Assembly: GCF_000430525.1 (NCBI RefSeq)
Contig: NZ_AUME01000034.1
Span: 1-35,471 of the forward strand
Source: Prevotella corporis DSM 18810 = JCM 8529
Lineage (GTDB): Bacteria > Bacteroidota > Bacteroidia > Bacteroidales > Bacteroidaceae
Reading direction: 5' to 3'
DNA length: 35,471 nt
Below the pieces are notes generated by a model. The model searched no databases and had not been told where the DNA came from. It saw nothing but the letters and a program-made list of their open reading frames with translations. Below, in pieces: positions 5,832-14,691 of the stretch. The translations under genes were made by a program, and so were the position numbers. How positions within the stretch are numbered: the first letter of the stretch is position 1; each line of letters begins with the position of its first letter.

Positions 5832-8678
5832 ATGAGAAGAAAGACGGTCATATACCTATTGATGTTTGCCATCGTGTTTGCGATGGCCGATACACATGTT
5901 ACCTTTTTTTCACTGAAGGACGGGTTGCCAGTTCAGGACAGTACGGTAAATGTTGACACGCTTTTCCAAAATATGAAAGTCAACTATCCAACTACCACTG
6001 GCTCTAAAACACTGAGCGACACCACAGAGATGGACTCCCTGAAGAAGGCCATCTACCAACACAACAAAGCCATAGACGACTCCATTAGGGCAGACAGCAT
6101 ACTGCGTTCAAGGTCGAACGGAATCGAATCGCCAGTCTCTTATTCAGCCGAAGATTCATTAGTTTATGACGCACTCACAGGTGTGGCCCACCTTTATGGA
6201 ACATCCAAGGTCGATTACCAGAACATGAATCTTGCGAGCGATAAGATAGATATGAGTCTCGACAGCAATTTGGTGCGTGCAGTAGGCACTCCCGACTCTA
6301 CGGAAGAGAATGGAATCAAGGGTAAACCGACATTCAAAATGGGCGAACAGGAATACACCAGCGACACAATGGCATATAACTTCAAGTCAAAGAAGGGAAT
6401 GATCAAGGGCGTTTACACAGCCCAAGAAGATGGATTCCTGAGCGGAGAACAGGCCAAACGTGACTCTTCGGGCGTGATATATCTGCAACATGGCCGCTAT
6501 ACCACGTGCGACCAACCGCATCCGGACTTCTATATTGCGCTGTCGCGCGCCAAAGTACGTCCCGGAAAGGACGTTGTGTTCGGCCCCGCTTACCTTGTGG
6601 TGGCCGATGTTCCGCTTCCCCTGGCCATACCCTATGGTTTCTTCCCATTCTCGAAGAAATATTCCAGTGGCTTCATCATGCCAAACTATGGCGAAGAACA
6701 AGACCGTGGCTTCTATCTCCGAGATGGCGGCTACTATTTCGCCATCAACGACAAGTGGGACCTGAAGTTGCTCGGTGAGATTTACACGCGAGGATCATGG
6801 GGAGTGAGTGCTGCCAGCAACTATCGGAAGAGATACCGCTACTCTGGGTCTATCCTTGTCAGCTACCAAAACACGAAAACGGGTGACAAAGGCTTGCCTG
6901 ACTACAGCCGGCAGGAGAGTTTCAAGATGCAGTGGAGCCATCGTCAGGACCCTAAAGCCAATCCCTACAGCTCGCTTTCGGCCAGCGTCAACTTCGCCAC
7001 ATCAAGCTATGAGCGCAACAACCTCAACAGTATGTACAATCCGCAGACACTGACGCAATCCACACGAACATCTTCTGTCAGTTGGAGTACGCAGTTCTCA
7101 AGCATCGGACTCTCACTCAGCGCAACGACCAACTTAGCTCAGAACATGCGAGACTCGACCATTCACCTGACCTTACCTGACCTTAACATCAGCCTGAGCC
7201 GATTCTATCCCTTCAAACGTAAGCACTCTGTAGGCAAAGAGCGTTGGTATGAGAAGCTCTCCATGAGCTACACTGGCCAACTCTCCAACTCCATTCTCGC
7301 CAAGGAGAACAGGATTCTCAAGGCAAACTTCATGAAAGAATGGAAACATGGCTTCCAACACGTCATACCAATTCAAGGCAGTTTCACATTGTTCAACTAC
7401 ATCAACGTTGCTCCTTCGTTCAATTTCACCGACCGGATGTACACCAACAAGGTGATGCGCTCGTGGGACGACACGAGGAACAAGGAAAAAGCAGACACGC
7501 TGACGGGCTTCTACAACGTCTATAATTGGTCGTTGAGCATGTCGGCGAGCACCAAATTATATGGCTTTTGGACCCCAAGCCGCAAGCTTTTCGGAGATAA
7601 GATTCAGGCAATCCGCCATGTCATCACCCCACAGATAAGTTTCTCCTACTCACCCAACTTTGGTTCGCGCCGTTACGGATACTACGACAGTTATCAATAT
7701 ACCGACGCCAACGGCGAAGTCAGGCTGGTAGAATACTCTCCTTTCTCTGAAGGCATGTACAGTGTTCCAGGAAAGAGCAAGACAGAGATGATTACGTGGG
7801 ATGTCAGCAACAACATTGAGATGAAGATTAAGAGCGACAAGGACTCCACAGGCTACCGCAAAATAAGCATCATTGATGAGCTGGGAGCCACGATGTCTTA
7901 CAATGCAGCCACCGACTATCACAAATGGAGCGACCTGAGCATGCGTCTGCGACTGAAATGGTGGAAGAACTACACTTTCTCCATGAACGCACAGTTTGCC
8001 ACCTATGCCTATGAGCTCGACGCAAACGGCAATCCCTATGTCGGAAACCATACGGAATGGGGCTTCGGACGTTTACCACGATTCCAAGGCATGTCGCAAA
8101 ACTTCTCATTTACCATCAACCCAGAGAAGCTGAAAAAGTGGTTTGGACACAGTGAAGACAAAGAAGATGACAAGGTGAACGATGATAACGAGGGGCCAGA
8201 CCCCAATACAGAGACCAACATCGACGAGAATATTGAACGTGGCAAACATGCGGCGAAAAAGAAGTCAGGTGGAATCGCAGAGACAGACGAGGACGGTTAC
8301 ATGAGGTTCAATATGCCATGGTCGCTGACAATTGGTTACGGAATATCCATGCGTGAGAACCAACAAGGCAAATTCAACAAGAAGAGAATGCGTTACCCCT
8401 ACAAGTTCTCACAGACACTTAACTTCAGTGGCAACATACGCATCAGCGATGGTTGGAACATCAACTTCACAAGCGGTTACGACTTTGAGAATCATGCCAT
8501 GAGCATGACCACCGCCAGCCTGTCGCGCGACCTTCACTGTTTCAACATGAGTGCGTCGATCGTCCTTGCCCCATACACGTCGTATAATTTCACGTTCCGT
8601 TGTAATGCCTCCACGCTTACCGATGCACTCAAGTACGACAAGCGAAGTGGCATCAGCAATGCTATCCAATGGTACTAA
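5832..8678 (+). CDS. lptD: LPS-assembly protein LptD (outer-membrane beta-barrel)
   Basis: LptD inserts lipopolysaccharide into the outer leaflet of the outer membrane. The 948-residue product has an N-terminal hydrophobic segment (residues 7-18, a probable signal peptide). A jelly-roll/OstA-like part follows (about 120-300: DALTGVAHLYG, KVDYQNMNL, FKSKKGMIKG, GRYTTCDQPHPDFYI). The rest is a long beta-barrel with alternating aromatic and polar residues ending in an aromatic residue (QWY). The stretch PLAIPYGFFPFSKKYSSGFIMP at the jelly-roll/barrel junction is typical of Bacteroidota LptD. An acidic, low-complexity insert (EDKEDDKVNDDNEG, about 775-790) probably forms a surface loop. It is transcribed alone or with the HD gene. 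Confidence in the family is high, although Bacteroidota LptD is divergent from the proteobacterial protein. Confidence 0.9.
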   Translation: MRRKTVIYLLMFAIVFAMADTHVTFFSLKDGLPVQDSTVNVDTLFQNMKVNYPTTTGSKTLSDTTEMDSLKKAIYQHNKAIDDSIRADSILRSRSNGIESPVSYSAEDSLVYDALTGVAHLYGTSKVDYQNMNLASDKIDMSLDSNLVRAVGTPDSTEENGIKGKPTFKMGEQEYTSDTMAYNFKSKKGMIKGVYTAQEDGFLSGEQAKRDSSGVIYLQHGRYTTCDQPHPDFYIALSRAKVRPGKDVVFGPAYLVVADVPLPLAIPYGFFPFSKKYSSGFIMPNYGEEQDRGFYLRDGGYYFAINDKWDLKLLGEIYTRGSWGVSAASNYRKRYRYSGSILVSYQNTKTGDKGLPDYSRQESFKMQWSHRQDPKANPYSSLSASVNFATSSYERNNLNSMYNPQTLTQSTRTSSVSWSTQFSSIGLSLSATTNLAQNMRDSTIHLTLPDLNISLSRFYPFKRKHSVGKERWYEKLSMSYTGQLSNSILAKENRILKANFMKEWKHGFQHVIPIQGSFTLFNYINVAPSFNFTDRMYTNKVMRSWDDTRNKEKADTLTGFYNVYNWSLSMSASTKLYGFWTPSRKLFGDKIQAIRHVITPQISFSYSPNFGSRRYGYYDSYQYTDANGEVRLVEYSPFSEGMYSVPGKSKTEMITWDVSNNIEMKIKSDKDSTGYRKISIIDELGATMSYNAATDYHKWSDLSMRLRLKWWKNYTFSMNAQFATYAYELDANGNPYVGNHTEWGFGRLPRFQGMSQNFSFTINPEKLKKWFGHSEDKEDDKVNDDNEGPDPNTETNIDENIERGKHAAKKKSGGIAETDEDGYMRFNMPWSLTIGYGISMRENQQGKFNKKRMRYPYKFSQTLNFSGNIRISDGWNINFTSGYDFENHAMSMTTASLSRDLHCFNMSASIVLAPYTSYNFTFRCNASTLTDALKYDKRSGISNAIQWY

Positions 8679-8817
8679 ACAAACTGCGTGAACCAGAACG
8701 ACACCCGACTTATTAATGACCGAAAAGTAAACCCAAATCGATCATTACACCGCAGGTTCACAATTAGACGATGAAAACATTGTTTCCAGACTCATTTCAT
8801 TCGCTTGTCGTCAACTC

Positions 8818-8907
8818 TTCGACTACTCCCTCTCGCTCAATCCCGCTACCTATTCAATAGAACCACAAACAAGCTGTTCGGCAATCAAATCAAATCGATA
8901 CAGGCCT
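8818..8907 (+). pseudogene. Possible LptD-like relic
   Basis: At 8821 one frame reads DYSLSLNPATYSI, which resembles NWSLSMSASTKLY in the intact lptD barrel. From 8868 another frame reads NKLFGNQIKSIQA, which resembles RKLFGDKIQAIRH found 10 residues later in the same protein. At DNA level CAAGCTNTTCGG is shared. The order is the same as in lptD, but the frame shifts and stops follow. This suggests a decayed second copy. The match is short, so chance similarity is possible. Confidence 0.35.
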
Positions 8908-9081
8908 TATTGACCTATTTGAGGCAAATGATTGCCCTCTACAGAACCAGCAGACTGTAGAAAGATTACGTATGAGGAAACTTCCCTTGATGTTTCTCCT
9001 TGTTCTTCTGATTGTTTGACCTACATTTACCGAACAATCAACCCCAAGAAATCACCCCTGGCACTATCTTCACTATTTATC

Positions 9082-9182
9082 TGATTATAAGTGTGTTAGA
9101 AACCGAAAAACAAAAGGTGAGCTATTACCTTGTAAAAGGTGAGCTATTGATGCTCAAAAGGTGAGCTTTCGCAGTGCGATTG
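9082..9182 (-). repeat. 22-bp-phased GGTGAGC element, copy 2
   Basis: Three GGTGAGC cores start at 9116, 9138 and 9160, exactly 22 bp apart. Each is preceded by AAAA and followed by T(A/T)T, leaving about 8 variable bases per unit. On the minus strand the cap CGCACTGCGAAA precedes the first core, and TCTA plus ATCA follow the last core at +22 and +37. These are the same offsets as in copies 1 and 4. The cap contains the near-palindrome TCGCA-C-TGCGA. It lies between convergent genes. Confidence 0.85.
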
Positions 9183-9343
9183 TTGAGGTTAGGGTAAAGA
9201 ATGTTACGGAATGACCCGACAAGAGGGCCTGATCAACTCCTATTAGAGGATAGACTGGTAACCAGAACGTAATCGAACAATTCGGTATGGTTCAGAATTC
9301 CGCAGATGCTGAACACACGTCCTACTCCCGTTTACAGGGCTGG

Positions 9344-10345
9344 TTATCTGCAAGTGGTTTCCGACCCAACTGTTTCGGACGGCATCTCGCGGCTCTGTCC
9401 TTGCCACTGACTTCTCCTATCCCTGTACAAACCATCCACAATACTGTCGGCAAGGGAAATGTTCGGTACGGTTATCGTGTCGCATTTCAAGGCCTCGGCA
9501 ATCATGAGGAACACCTCTGATGCGGGAATGATGACGTCAGCACGGTCGTCCTTCAAGCCAAATTTCTCTTTCCGCTCCTCGATGCTCAACCGTGACAATT
9601 CCTCGTAAACGGCTTTCATGTCAGACACTTTCATGATTTTGCTGTCTTCCTTTCCCCGTGTCAGCTTATAGAGTTTGTTGATGTTGCCACCAGAGCCGAT
9701 GATGGTTGTGTGAGGATATTCCCTGGCATAATCGGTCAGCATGGCAGTCATCTCGTTTCTTGTTTCAGGGGTGACCTGTCCGCTGAGCAAACGAAGCGTA
9801 CCCATATCGAACGAACGGCTTTTCAGGAGTTCGCCATTGTGGAGCAGCGAAATCTCCGTACTACCACCACCGACATCGACATAGGCATAATTTCCACAGG
9901 CATAATCAGGATTCTCCACAATGTTGTTGAATAGTAGCTTCGCCTCTTCCTCGCCATGGATAATCTCAAGTTTGATGTCAGTCTCCTCCTCCAGTTTTCT
10001 CATTACCTTCTGCCCATTGTCGGCATCACGCATCGCAGCTGTGGCGCATGCCCGGAACTCCTCCACCTTGTTCAGGAGCATGAAATGCTTGAATCCCTTC
10101 AACATGTGGAGCATCATATCGTAGCGTTCCCTTGATATTTTGCCCAATGTGAACACGTCTTTTCCCAGGCGCAGAGGCACGCGTATAAACATTATGCGCT
10201 TAATGCGCTCAAATTTGGGAGCGTCGTCATCGAAGTGTTTGATTAGCAGACGTGCACCGTTAGAACCAATGTCTATCGCTGCAAAGTTGTGAGGCCGGTT
10301 ATTCCTGGCCAAGGAGTCTTTCTTTTCCTTTCTTTGTTTCATCAT
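9344..10345 (-). CDS. ppx: Exopolyphosphatase / pppGpp phosphohydrolase family protein
   Basis: The Ppx/GppA family degrades inorganic polyphosphate from the chain end or hydrolyses pppGpp. The 333-residue product has the sugar-kinase/actin-like fold. The phosphate-1 loop is FAAIDIGSNGARLLI (about 21-35), ATAAMRDADN follows, and the phosphate-2 loop is YVDVGGGSTEISL, then GTLRL. GSGGNINKL comes after. It has the short, two-domain form without the C-terminal HD extension of E. coli Ppx. Its ATG overlaps the stop of ppk (ATGA), so the two are translationally coupled. This makes a polyphosphate role more likely than a pure GppA role. Confidence 0.88.
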   Translation of the reverse strand: MMKQRKEKKDSLARNNRPHNFAAIDIGSNGARLLIKHFDDDAPKFERIKRIMFIRVPLRLGKDVFTLGKISRERYDMMLHMLKGFKHFMLLNKVEEFRACATAAMRDADNGQKVMRKLEEETDIKLEIIHGEEEAKLLFNNIVENPDYACGNYAYVDVGGGSTEISLLHNGELLKSRSFDMGTLRLLSGQVTPETRNEMTAMLTDYAREYPHTTIIGSGGNINKLYKLTRGKEDSKIMKVSDMKAVYEELSRLSIEERKEKFGLKDDRADVIIPASEVFLMIAEALKCDTITVPNISLADSIVDGLYRDRRSQWQGQSREMPSETVGSETTCR

Positions 10346-12411
10346 TGCCCTATGGGATGTTCAATTTCAGCATGATAAGCATTGTACAATGCCTCTTGCG
10401 AGCGGAATGGTGCTTCGCCCTCCGCTGGTTGCTGAATTTCGTTTGTTCCCCGACCATCAACAATCCGGCCATTGGTTGTGTCGTGGAGTCCATATTCGAT
10501 GGTGCGGAGCAGGTCCTTTCTGATGTCCTCATCATAGACAGGACTCATCACTTCGATACGGTTGATGAGGTTACGGGGCATCCAGTCAGCCGAACCGATG
10601 TAGTATTTTGGTTTCCCTCCGTTACAGAATATGATGATACGCGAGTGTTCGAGATAGCGGTCGATGATGCCCACCGCATGAATGTTCTCGCTCAATCCCG
10701 CCACACCTGGCACAAGCGAGCAATTGCCCCGAATGACGATATCGACTTTGACACCCGCCTGTGAGGCTTCATAAAGTTTTTTCACGATGTCGGCATCGGT
10801 AATATGGTTGATTTTCATCTTCAACCATGCCTCCTTCCCCTCTTTAGCATTCTTAATCTCTACATTAAGCTGTCGCAAAATCCTATTTTTCATCGAGTTG
10901 GGCGACACCATCAGTTCGCGGAAACGTATCTGAGAGAATGGCTTGTCTATGAAGTCAAACACTCGCTCTACCTCGTTGACGATGCGTGGACGTGCTGTCA
11001 TAATCAAATAGTCTGTATAACTCTTAGCATTCCCTTCATGGAAGTTGCCAGTGCCTACACAAGCGATGTTGCCCAGCTTGGTAGTGATATGCAATAGCTT
11101 AGAATGGATTTTCAATCCCTCAATGCCGAATATTACATTCACGCCCTCTTCCTGCATCCTCTTGCTCCACTTGATGTTGCTTTCCTCATCGAAACGGGCC
11201 AGCAGCTCCACCACGGCGGTCACTTTCTTGCCATTCCTTGCAGCGCAGATCAGTGCTTTCACCACCTTCGAGTCCTTTGCCAGACGGTAGAGCGTGGTTT
11301 TGATTTCCTTTACCTCAGGGCGCAAGGCCGCTTCTCTGAGCAATCGGATGTAGCCGTTGAACGAATGGTAGGGGACATGGATGAAACGGTCTTTCTTACG
11401 GATGAGTGTCAGCAAACTTTCGTCGTCCATGAACTCTGGTTTCATTACCTGCTGCCACTTGGGATAGCTGAGATTGTCGTGTCCAAAGTTGGGAAAACCC
11501 ATCAAATCCTTGTGATTCTGGTATCTTCCCGCACCCAAGAGGGTATCCAAATCTCTGATATGGAGTCGTTCCATCACCTTTTTCCGAAGTTCCTTCGGCA
11601 TGCTTTGGTCATAAACAACTCTGATAGGTTCTCCCCTTTTCCTGCTGTTCACACCGATGGCAATGCGTTCCAGTAGTCCGTAGTCTGCCTCATTATCAAC
11701 CTCCATCTCAGCATCTTTCGTGAATTTGAACGAGTAAGCCTCGTAGTCGCTTTTCTCCGAGCCAATGAACACCAATGGAAGGCAATACCGAATCACGTCG
11801 TCGAGATACATGATGTTGTCGTATCCGTCCGATTCCGGTACGCGGATGAAACGCCCATAGACACGGTCGGGAATCTTGATGATGGCATATTTAACCTTCT
11901 TACTCTCATGACTGGTCTTCTTTACGGCAAGATAGATGCGGTTGTCCTCCAGTACCGAGAAATCGTTGATTGCGCTGAACCACAATGGATTGGTAGATCC
12001 ATTGAGCTTATCGTAATAAAATTGCTGTAAAAAAGATTTCTGCTCGTCGTTGAGTTGCTCTTCGTTGATAAGACGAATGTTGTGCTGTTCGAGTTCGTCG
12101 TTTACCTCATCGGTCGCCAAACTGTACTCCACATTGAAATCTTCATTGAGTTTCATTATCGTCTTGATGGTCTTTTTTATCTTCTTTTCCATTTCATCGG
12201 TCACATTTTTTGACTCGATAATACGGTTAAGCGATGCCATTCGGACACGGAAGAACTCATCAAGGTTATTCGAATAGATGCCCAGAAACGAGAGTCTCTC
12301 AAGCAATGGCACATCCTTCTTTCGTGCTTCTTGCAAGATTCTGTGGTTGAAATACATCCAACTCACGTCACGCTCAATGTAAGTAAGTAGTTTCTTTTTC
12401 GATTTCGACAT
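10342..12411 (-). CDS. ppk1: Polyphosphate kinase 1
   Basis: PPK1 makes polyphosphate from ATP. From the ATG at 12409-12411 the product has 689 residues, close to the E. coli enzyme. It begins with the N-terminal domain motif YIERDVSWMYFNHRIL, then the head domain. The two phospholipase-D-like C-terminal domains follow, with the catalytic histidine in GLKIHSKLLHI and the second histidine region in LEHSRIIIFCNGG. Also visible are LLARFDEESNIKW and NFHEGNAKSYTDY. An ATG 15 codons upstream (12454-12456) is an alternative start that would overlap the preceding gene by 14 nt. Frame further upstream is shadow. It lies between the leucine-rich-repeat gene and ppx in one leftward operon. Confidence 0.95.
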   Translation of the reverse strand: MSKSKKKLLTYIERDVSWMYFNHRILQEARKKDVPLLERLSFLGIYSNNLDEFFRVRMASLNRIIESKNVTDEMEKKIKKTIKTIMKLNEDFNVEYSLATDEVNDELEQHNIRLINEEQLNDEQKSFLQQFYYDKLNGSTNPLWFSAINDFSVLEDNRIYLAVKKTSHESKKVKYAIIKIPDRVYGRFIRVPESDGYDNIMYLDDVIRYCLPLVFIGSEKSDYEAYSFKFTKDAEMEVDNEADYGLLERIAIGVNSRKRGEPIRVVYDQSMPKELRKKVMERLHIRDLDTLLGAGRYQNHKDLMGFPNFGHDNLSYPKWQQVMKPEFMDDESLLTLIRKKDRFIHVPYHSFNGYIRLLREAALRPEVKEIKTTLYRLAKDSKVVKALICAARNGKKVTAVVELLARFDEESNIKWSKRMQEEGVNVIFGIEGLKIHSKLLHITTKLGNIACVGTGNFHEGNAKSYTDYLIMTARPRIVNEVERVFDFIDKPFSQIRFRELMVSPNSMKNRILRQLNVEIKNAKEGKEAWLKMKINHITDADIVKKLYEASQAGVKVDIVIRGNCSLVPGVAGLSENIHAVGIIDRYLEHSRIIIFCNGGKPKYYIGSADWMPRNLINRIEVMSPVYDEDIRKDLLRTIEYGLHDTTNGRIVDGRGTNEIQQPAEGEAPFRSQEALYNAYHAEIEHPIGQ

Positions 12412-12442
12412 TTGGAGAGGGTGTTGTTTATAAGGTTTGGAA

Positions 12443-13306
12443 TTATTTTTCGACATCTTTCTCAATGACAATGTCGTCGTTTTCTTCAGAGAAATGCAAC
12501 TGTTTGATAGTCTTTTCTCTGTTCCCCACGGGAACATATATGTGCCGAAGCTGGTCGCAATCAGAGAAAGCGCGCCGGCTCATGTCCTTCACTTCGCCCA
12601 CAAAGGTGACCATCCGTAGCCGATCGCACTCCGCAAAGGCATAGCTCTCAATCGTTTCCACTGTGGAAGGTATGGTAACCTCTTCCAATGCGTCACAATC
12701 GGAGAAAGCGTCGCTGCCTATTATCCTCACCCCTTCTGGTATTACGACTTTCTTTAGGTTGCGGCGGCGGGAGAAAGCCAGGTCTTGAATGACCTCAACG
12801 CTCTTCGGAATGATGACCATCGCTGCGTCGGTGAGACAAGAATAGAGGGTTTTCTTATCGGCAGAATAGAGCATTTTGTTCTCGATAATGAATTTTTCCG
12901 ACTCGCAAGTCACCTCGTCCGACGTCAGACCCACGAACGGATTGTTGCCAAGAACGGTCACCGACTTGGGAATCACCAAGCTCTTGAGCGACAAGCACCG
13001 ACTGAAGGCCTCGTTTCCAATCTCAATCACTGAGGCGGGTATCACCACTTCCTCCAGATAGGCACACCCCCAGAAGGCATTATCATCAATCACCTGAACT
13101 CCTTCGGGGATGATGTATTTCCCCTCAATGGTCTTTGAGGCCGTGATGAGGTGTTTTTTCTTTTTTGAATAATAAACACCTTCGTCATCTTTCTGTGCGC
13201 CTTTGATTTTCTTCAGTGCAAGATTCAGCACCAAGTTCTCAAACTTATCTTCACGCTCGGCACTCTTTTTCAGAATGTCATTGATGGTTTTCTTATCCTC
13301 TTTCAT
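12443..13306 (-). CDS. Cytoplasmic BspA-type leucine-rich-repeat protein
   Basis: This 287-residue protein has a charged N-terminal stretch without signal peptide (MKEDKKTINDILKKSAERED). A run of TpLRR/LRR_5 repeats follows, of the form IP-x-V-x-x-I-x-x-x-A-F-x-x-C-x-x-L (for example VQVIDDNAFWGC, VIEIGNEAFSRC, VRIIGSDAFSDC, VETIESYAFAEC). Such repeats usually bind proteins and are mostly found in surface proteins. A cytoplasmic version at the head of a polyphosphate operon is unusual and may be a partner of Ppk or Ppx, but that is inference. I chose the ATG at 13304-13306 because the -7 promoter element covers the more upstream TTG. Confidence 0.8.
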   Translation of the reverse strand: MKEDKKTINDILKKSAEREDKFENLVLNLALKKIKGAQKDDEGVYYSKKKKHLITASKTIEGKYIIPEGVQVIDDNAFWGCAYLEEVVIPASVIEIGNEAFSRCLSLKSLVIPKSVTVLGNNPFVGLTSDEVTCESEKFIIENKMLYSADKKTLYSCLTDAAMVIIPKSVEVIQDLAFSRRRNLKKVVIPEGVRIIGSDAFSDCDALEEVTIPSTVETIESYAFAECDRLRMVTFVGEVKDMSRRAFSDCDQLRHIYVPVGNREKTIKQLHFSEENDDIVIEKDVEK

Positions 13307-13327
13307 ACTTGGAGTAATTTCTTGGTG

Positions 13328-13335
13328 CAAAATTA
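13328..13335 (-). promoter_or_regulatory. -7 promoter element of the LRR-ppk-ppx operon
   Basis: The minus strand reads TAATTTTG, matching TAnnTTTG, about 21 bp before the chosen ATG. There is no TTTG at the -33 position, as is common in activator-dependent promoters. The Pho-box-like array lies 34 bp further upstream. Confidence 0.65.
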
Positions 13336-13369
13336 CTAAGAATTAAGCTAACTTCGTTCGTATCATCTA

Positions 13370-13413
13370 TTACAATTCTGCTACAATTCTGTTACATAAA
13401 TGTTATCAATCTA
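13370..13413 (-). promoter_or_regulatory. Pho-box-like array of four 11-bp repeats
   Basis: Four units follow each other with exact 11-bp period: TTACAATTCTG (13370), CTACAATTCTG (13381), TTACATAAATG (13392) and TTATCAATCTA (13403). Direct TTACA-type half-sites with 11-bp spacing are the known pattern of PhoB/PhoP boxes. The array lies upstream of a polyphosphate kinase/exopolyphosphatase operon and also upstream (118 bp) of an OprO/P-like porin promoter. Phosphate control of one or both is inferred from context. Confidence 0.6.
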
Positions 13414-13530
13414 CGGGAGTATGCATTAATTCGATGAAATAACGTTTAAAATTACTGATTATTGGCAATGCAATTGGTATTTGAAACATATTTTTAACAT
13501 TATATACATACTTCTTAAACATGTGTTATG

Positions 13531-13538
13531 TAATTTTG
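13531..13538 (+). promoter_or_regulatory. -7 promoter element of the porin gene
   Basis: TAATTTTG matches TAnnTTTG and lies 26 bp upstream of the ATG at 13565. It lies inside the longer open frame that begins at 13481, which argues for the downstream start. Confidence 0.6.
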
Positions 13539-13564
13539 CGCCGAATTCTAATAGCTGTTTATAT

Positions 13565-14602
13565 ATGCACAATTATTTAGCAAGCATCGTTATTCTCGCG
13601 TCCATAGGTACGGTGTCTGCCTTTGCACAAGATGAAAAGAAGGTTGACCGCACACCTCATATACATGGTACGGTACGCGGAAAGTATGAATATCAGCCCG
13701 AAGACAAGAAAGGCAGATTTGAAGTCCGCACCGCTCGCTTGAGTATTGACGGCAAAGTCACCAACTGGGTGAGTTACAAAGCAGAGATAGACCTCTCTGA
13801 TGAAGGAAAAATCAAGATGCTGGATGCCTACACCCGTCTGTCCCCGTTCAGTAAATTCGACTTCACCATTGGACAGATGCGAGTTCCCTTCACCATCGAC
13901 GCCCACCGTTCCCCACACCAACAATATTTCGCCAACCGCTCTTTCATCGCCAAGCAGGTAGGCAACGTGCGCGACGTAGGAGCAACGGTCGGCTACACGT
14001 TCAACGTAGGGTTCCCCATTCGGCTGGAAGCCGGCATCTTCAATGGCTCAGGACTGACGAACCAGAAAGATTTCTGGACCAATAACATCAACTATTCCGC
14101 AAAGGCGCAGATCTTTTTTCCACATGGATTCAACCTTACTCTGAGCACCCAGAAGATAAAGCCCGACAATATCTCGGTGATGATGTACGATGCAGGCGCC
14201 TACTACCATGCGCACAACTGGCATGTGGAGCTGGAATACCTCTACAAGCACTACGACCACGGAGCTTTCCACCCCGTACACTCCGTAGATGCATTCGTAA
14301 ACTACGACATTCCGTTGCGCAATAAATTCTTCTCGAAGGTGTCGCCACTCGTCCGCTACGACTTCATGAACGACCACAGCGACGGAATACGCTATCTTGA
14401 CGGCAAGGAGAACGAAAGCGGAGCAATGAGAATCACCGACTACAAACGTTCGCGTGTCACAGCCGGCGCCACCATCAGCATTGACAAGCCCTTTATTTCG
14501 GACATCCGCCTGAACTATGAGAAATACTTCTACAGCAATGACGGCATACCGAAGCCATCGGAAAAAGACAAGTTTGTGATTGAGGTGATGACCCGCTTCT
14601 AA
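13565..14602 (+). CDS. OprO/OprP-like outer-membrane porin
   Basis: From the ATG at 13565 the product has 345 residues and begins with a signal peptide (MHNYLASIVILASIGTVSAFAQ). The mature part is a beta-barrel with alternating aromatic and charged strands (GTVRGKYEYQPED, RTARLSIDGKV, VSYKAEIDLSD, DFTIGQMRVPF) and ends in phenylalanine (EVMTRF), as outer-membrane barrels do. RTARL...GQ..VPF is typical of the phosphate-selective porin O/P family. The upstream extension of the frame covers the promoter and is rejected. It is divergent from the LRR-ppk-ppx operon with a Pho-box-like array between them, which supports a role in phosphate uptake. True selectivity cannot be read from sequence. Confidence 0.8.
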   Translation: MHNYLASIVILASIGTVSAFAQDEKKVDRTPHIHGTVRGKYEYQPEDKKGRFEVRTARLSIDGKVTNWVSYKAEIDLSDEGKIKMLDAYTRLSPFSKFDFTIGQMRVPFTIDAHRSPHQQYFANRSFIAKQVGNVRDVGATVGYTFNVGFPIRLEAGIFNGSGLTNQKDFWTNNINYSAKAQIFFPHGFNLTLSTQKIKPDNISVMMYDAGAYYHAHNWHVELEYLYKHYDHGAFHPVHSVDAFVNYDIPLRNKFFSKVSPLVRYDFMNDHSDGIRYLDGKENESGAMRITDYKRSRVTAGATISIDKPFISDIRLNYEKYFYSNDGIPKPSEKDKFVIEVMTRF

Positions 14603-14617
14603 TTCAATACAAGATGC

Positions 14618-14656
14618 AAGAAATGGGTTCGGATGCCTCATCTTAACCCATTTCTT
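14618..14656 (+). terminator. Terminator after the porin gene
   Basis: AAGAAATGGGTT (14618-14629) and AACCCATTTCTT (14645-14656) form a perfect 12-bp inverted repeat shortly after the stop codon. The 3' arm is T-rich, but no separate T-tract follows. Confidence 0.65.
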
Positions 14657-14691
14657 ATGCGCAGCCGACATGAATGGTCTGGCTGAAAAGT

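Larger units (their letters stand above)
8679..9343. other. Intergenic region between convergent lptD and ppx, with gene debris
   Basis: This 665-bp stretch has no intact gene. GTGAACC (8688-8694) and GGTTCAC (8755-8761) form a distant 7-bp inverted repeat. There is a possible LptD relic (8818-8907), and an ATG at 8972 opens a 15-codon frame (MRKLPLMFLLVLLIV) that looks like a signal peptide but hits a stop at once. A 22-bp-phased repeat element occupies 9082-9182. Confidence 0.6.

Noticed and set aside
9082..9182. CRISPR array
   Set aside because: The unit is only 22 bp with a 7-14 bp conserved part and about 8 variable bases, there are three units, and no cas genes are near. This does not fit repeats and spacers.
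12412..12537. A longer N-terminus of polyphosphate kinase
   Set aside because: Most of it lies inside the end of the preceding gene, and the protein from 12411 already has full family length.
13481..13564. An upstream start of the porin gene
   Set aside because: The TAATTTTG promoter box lies inside this stretch, and the downstream ATG gives a clean signal peptide.
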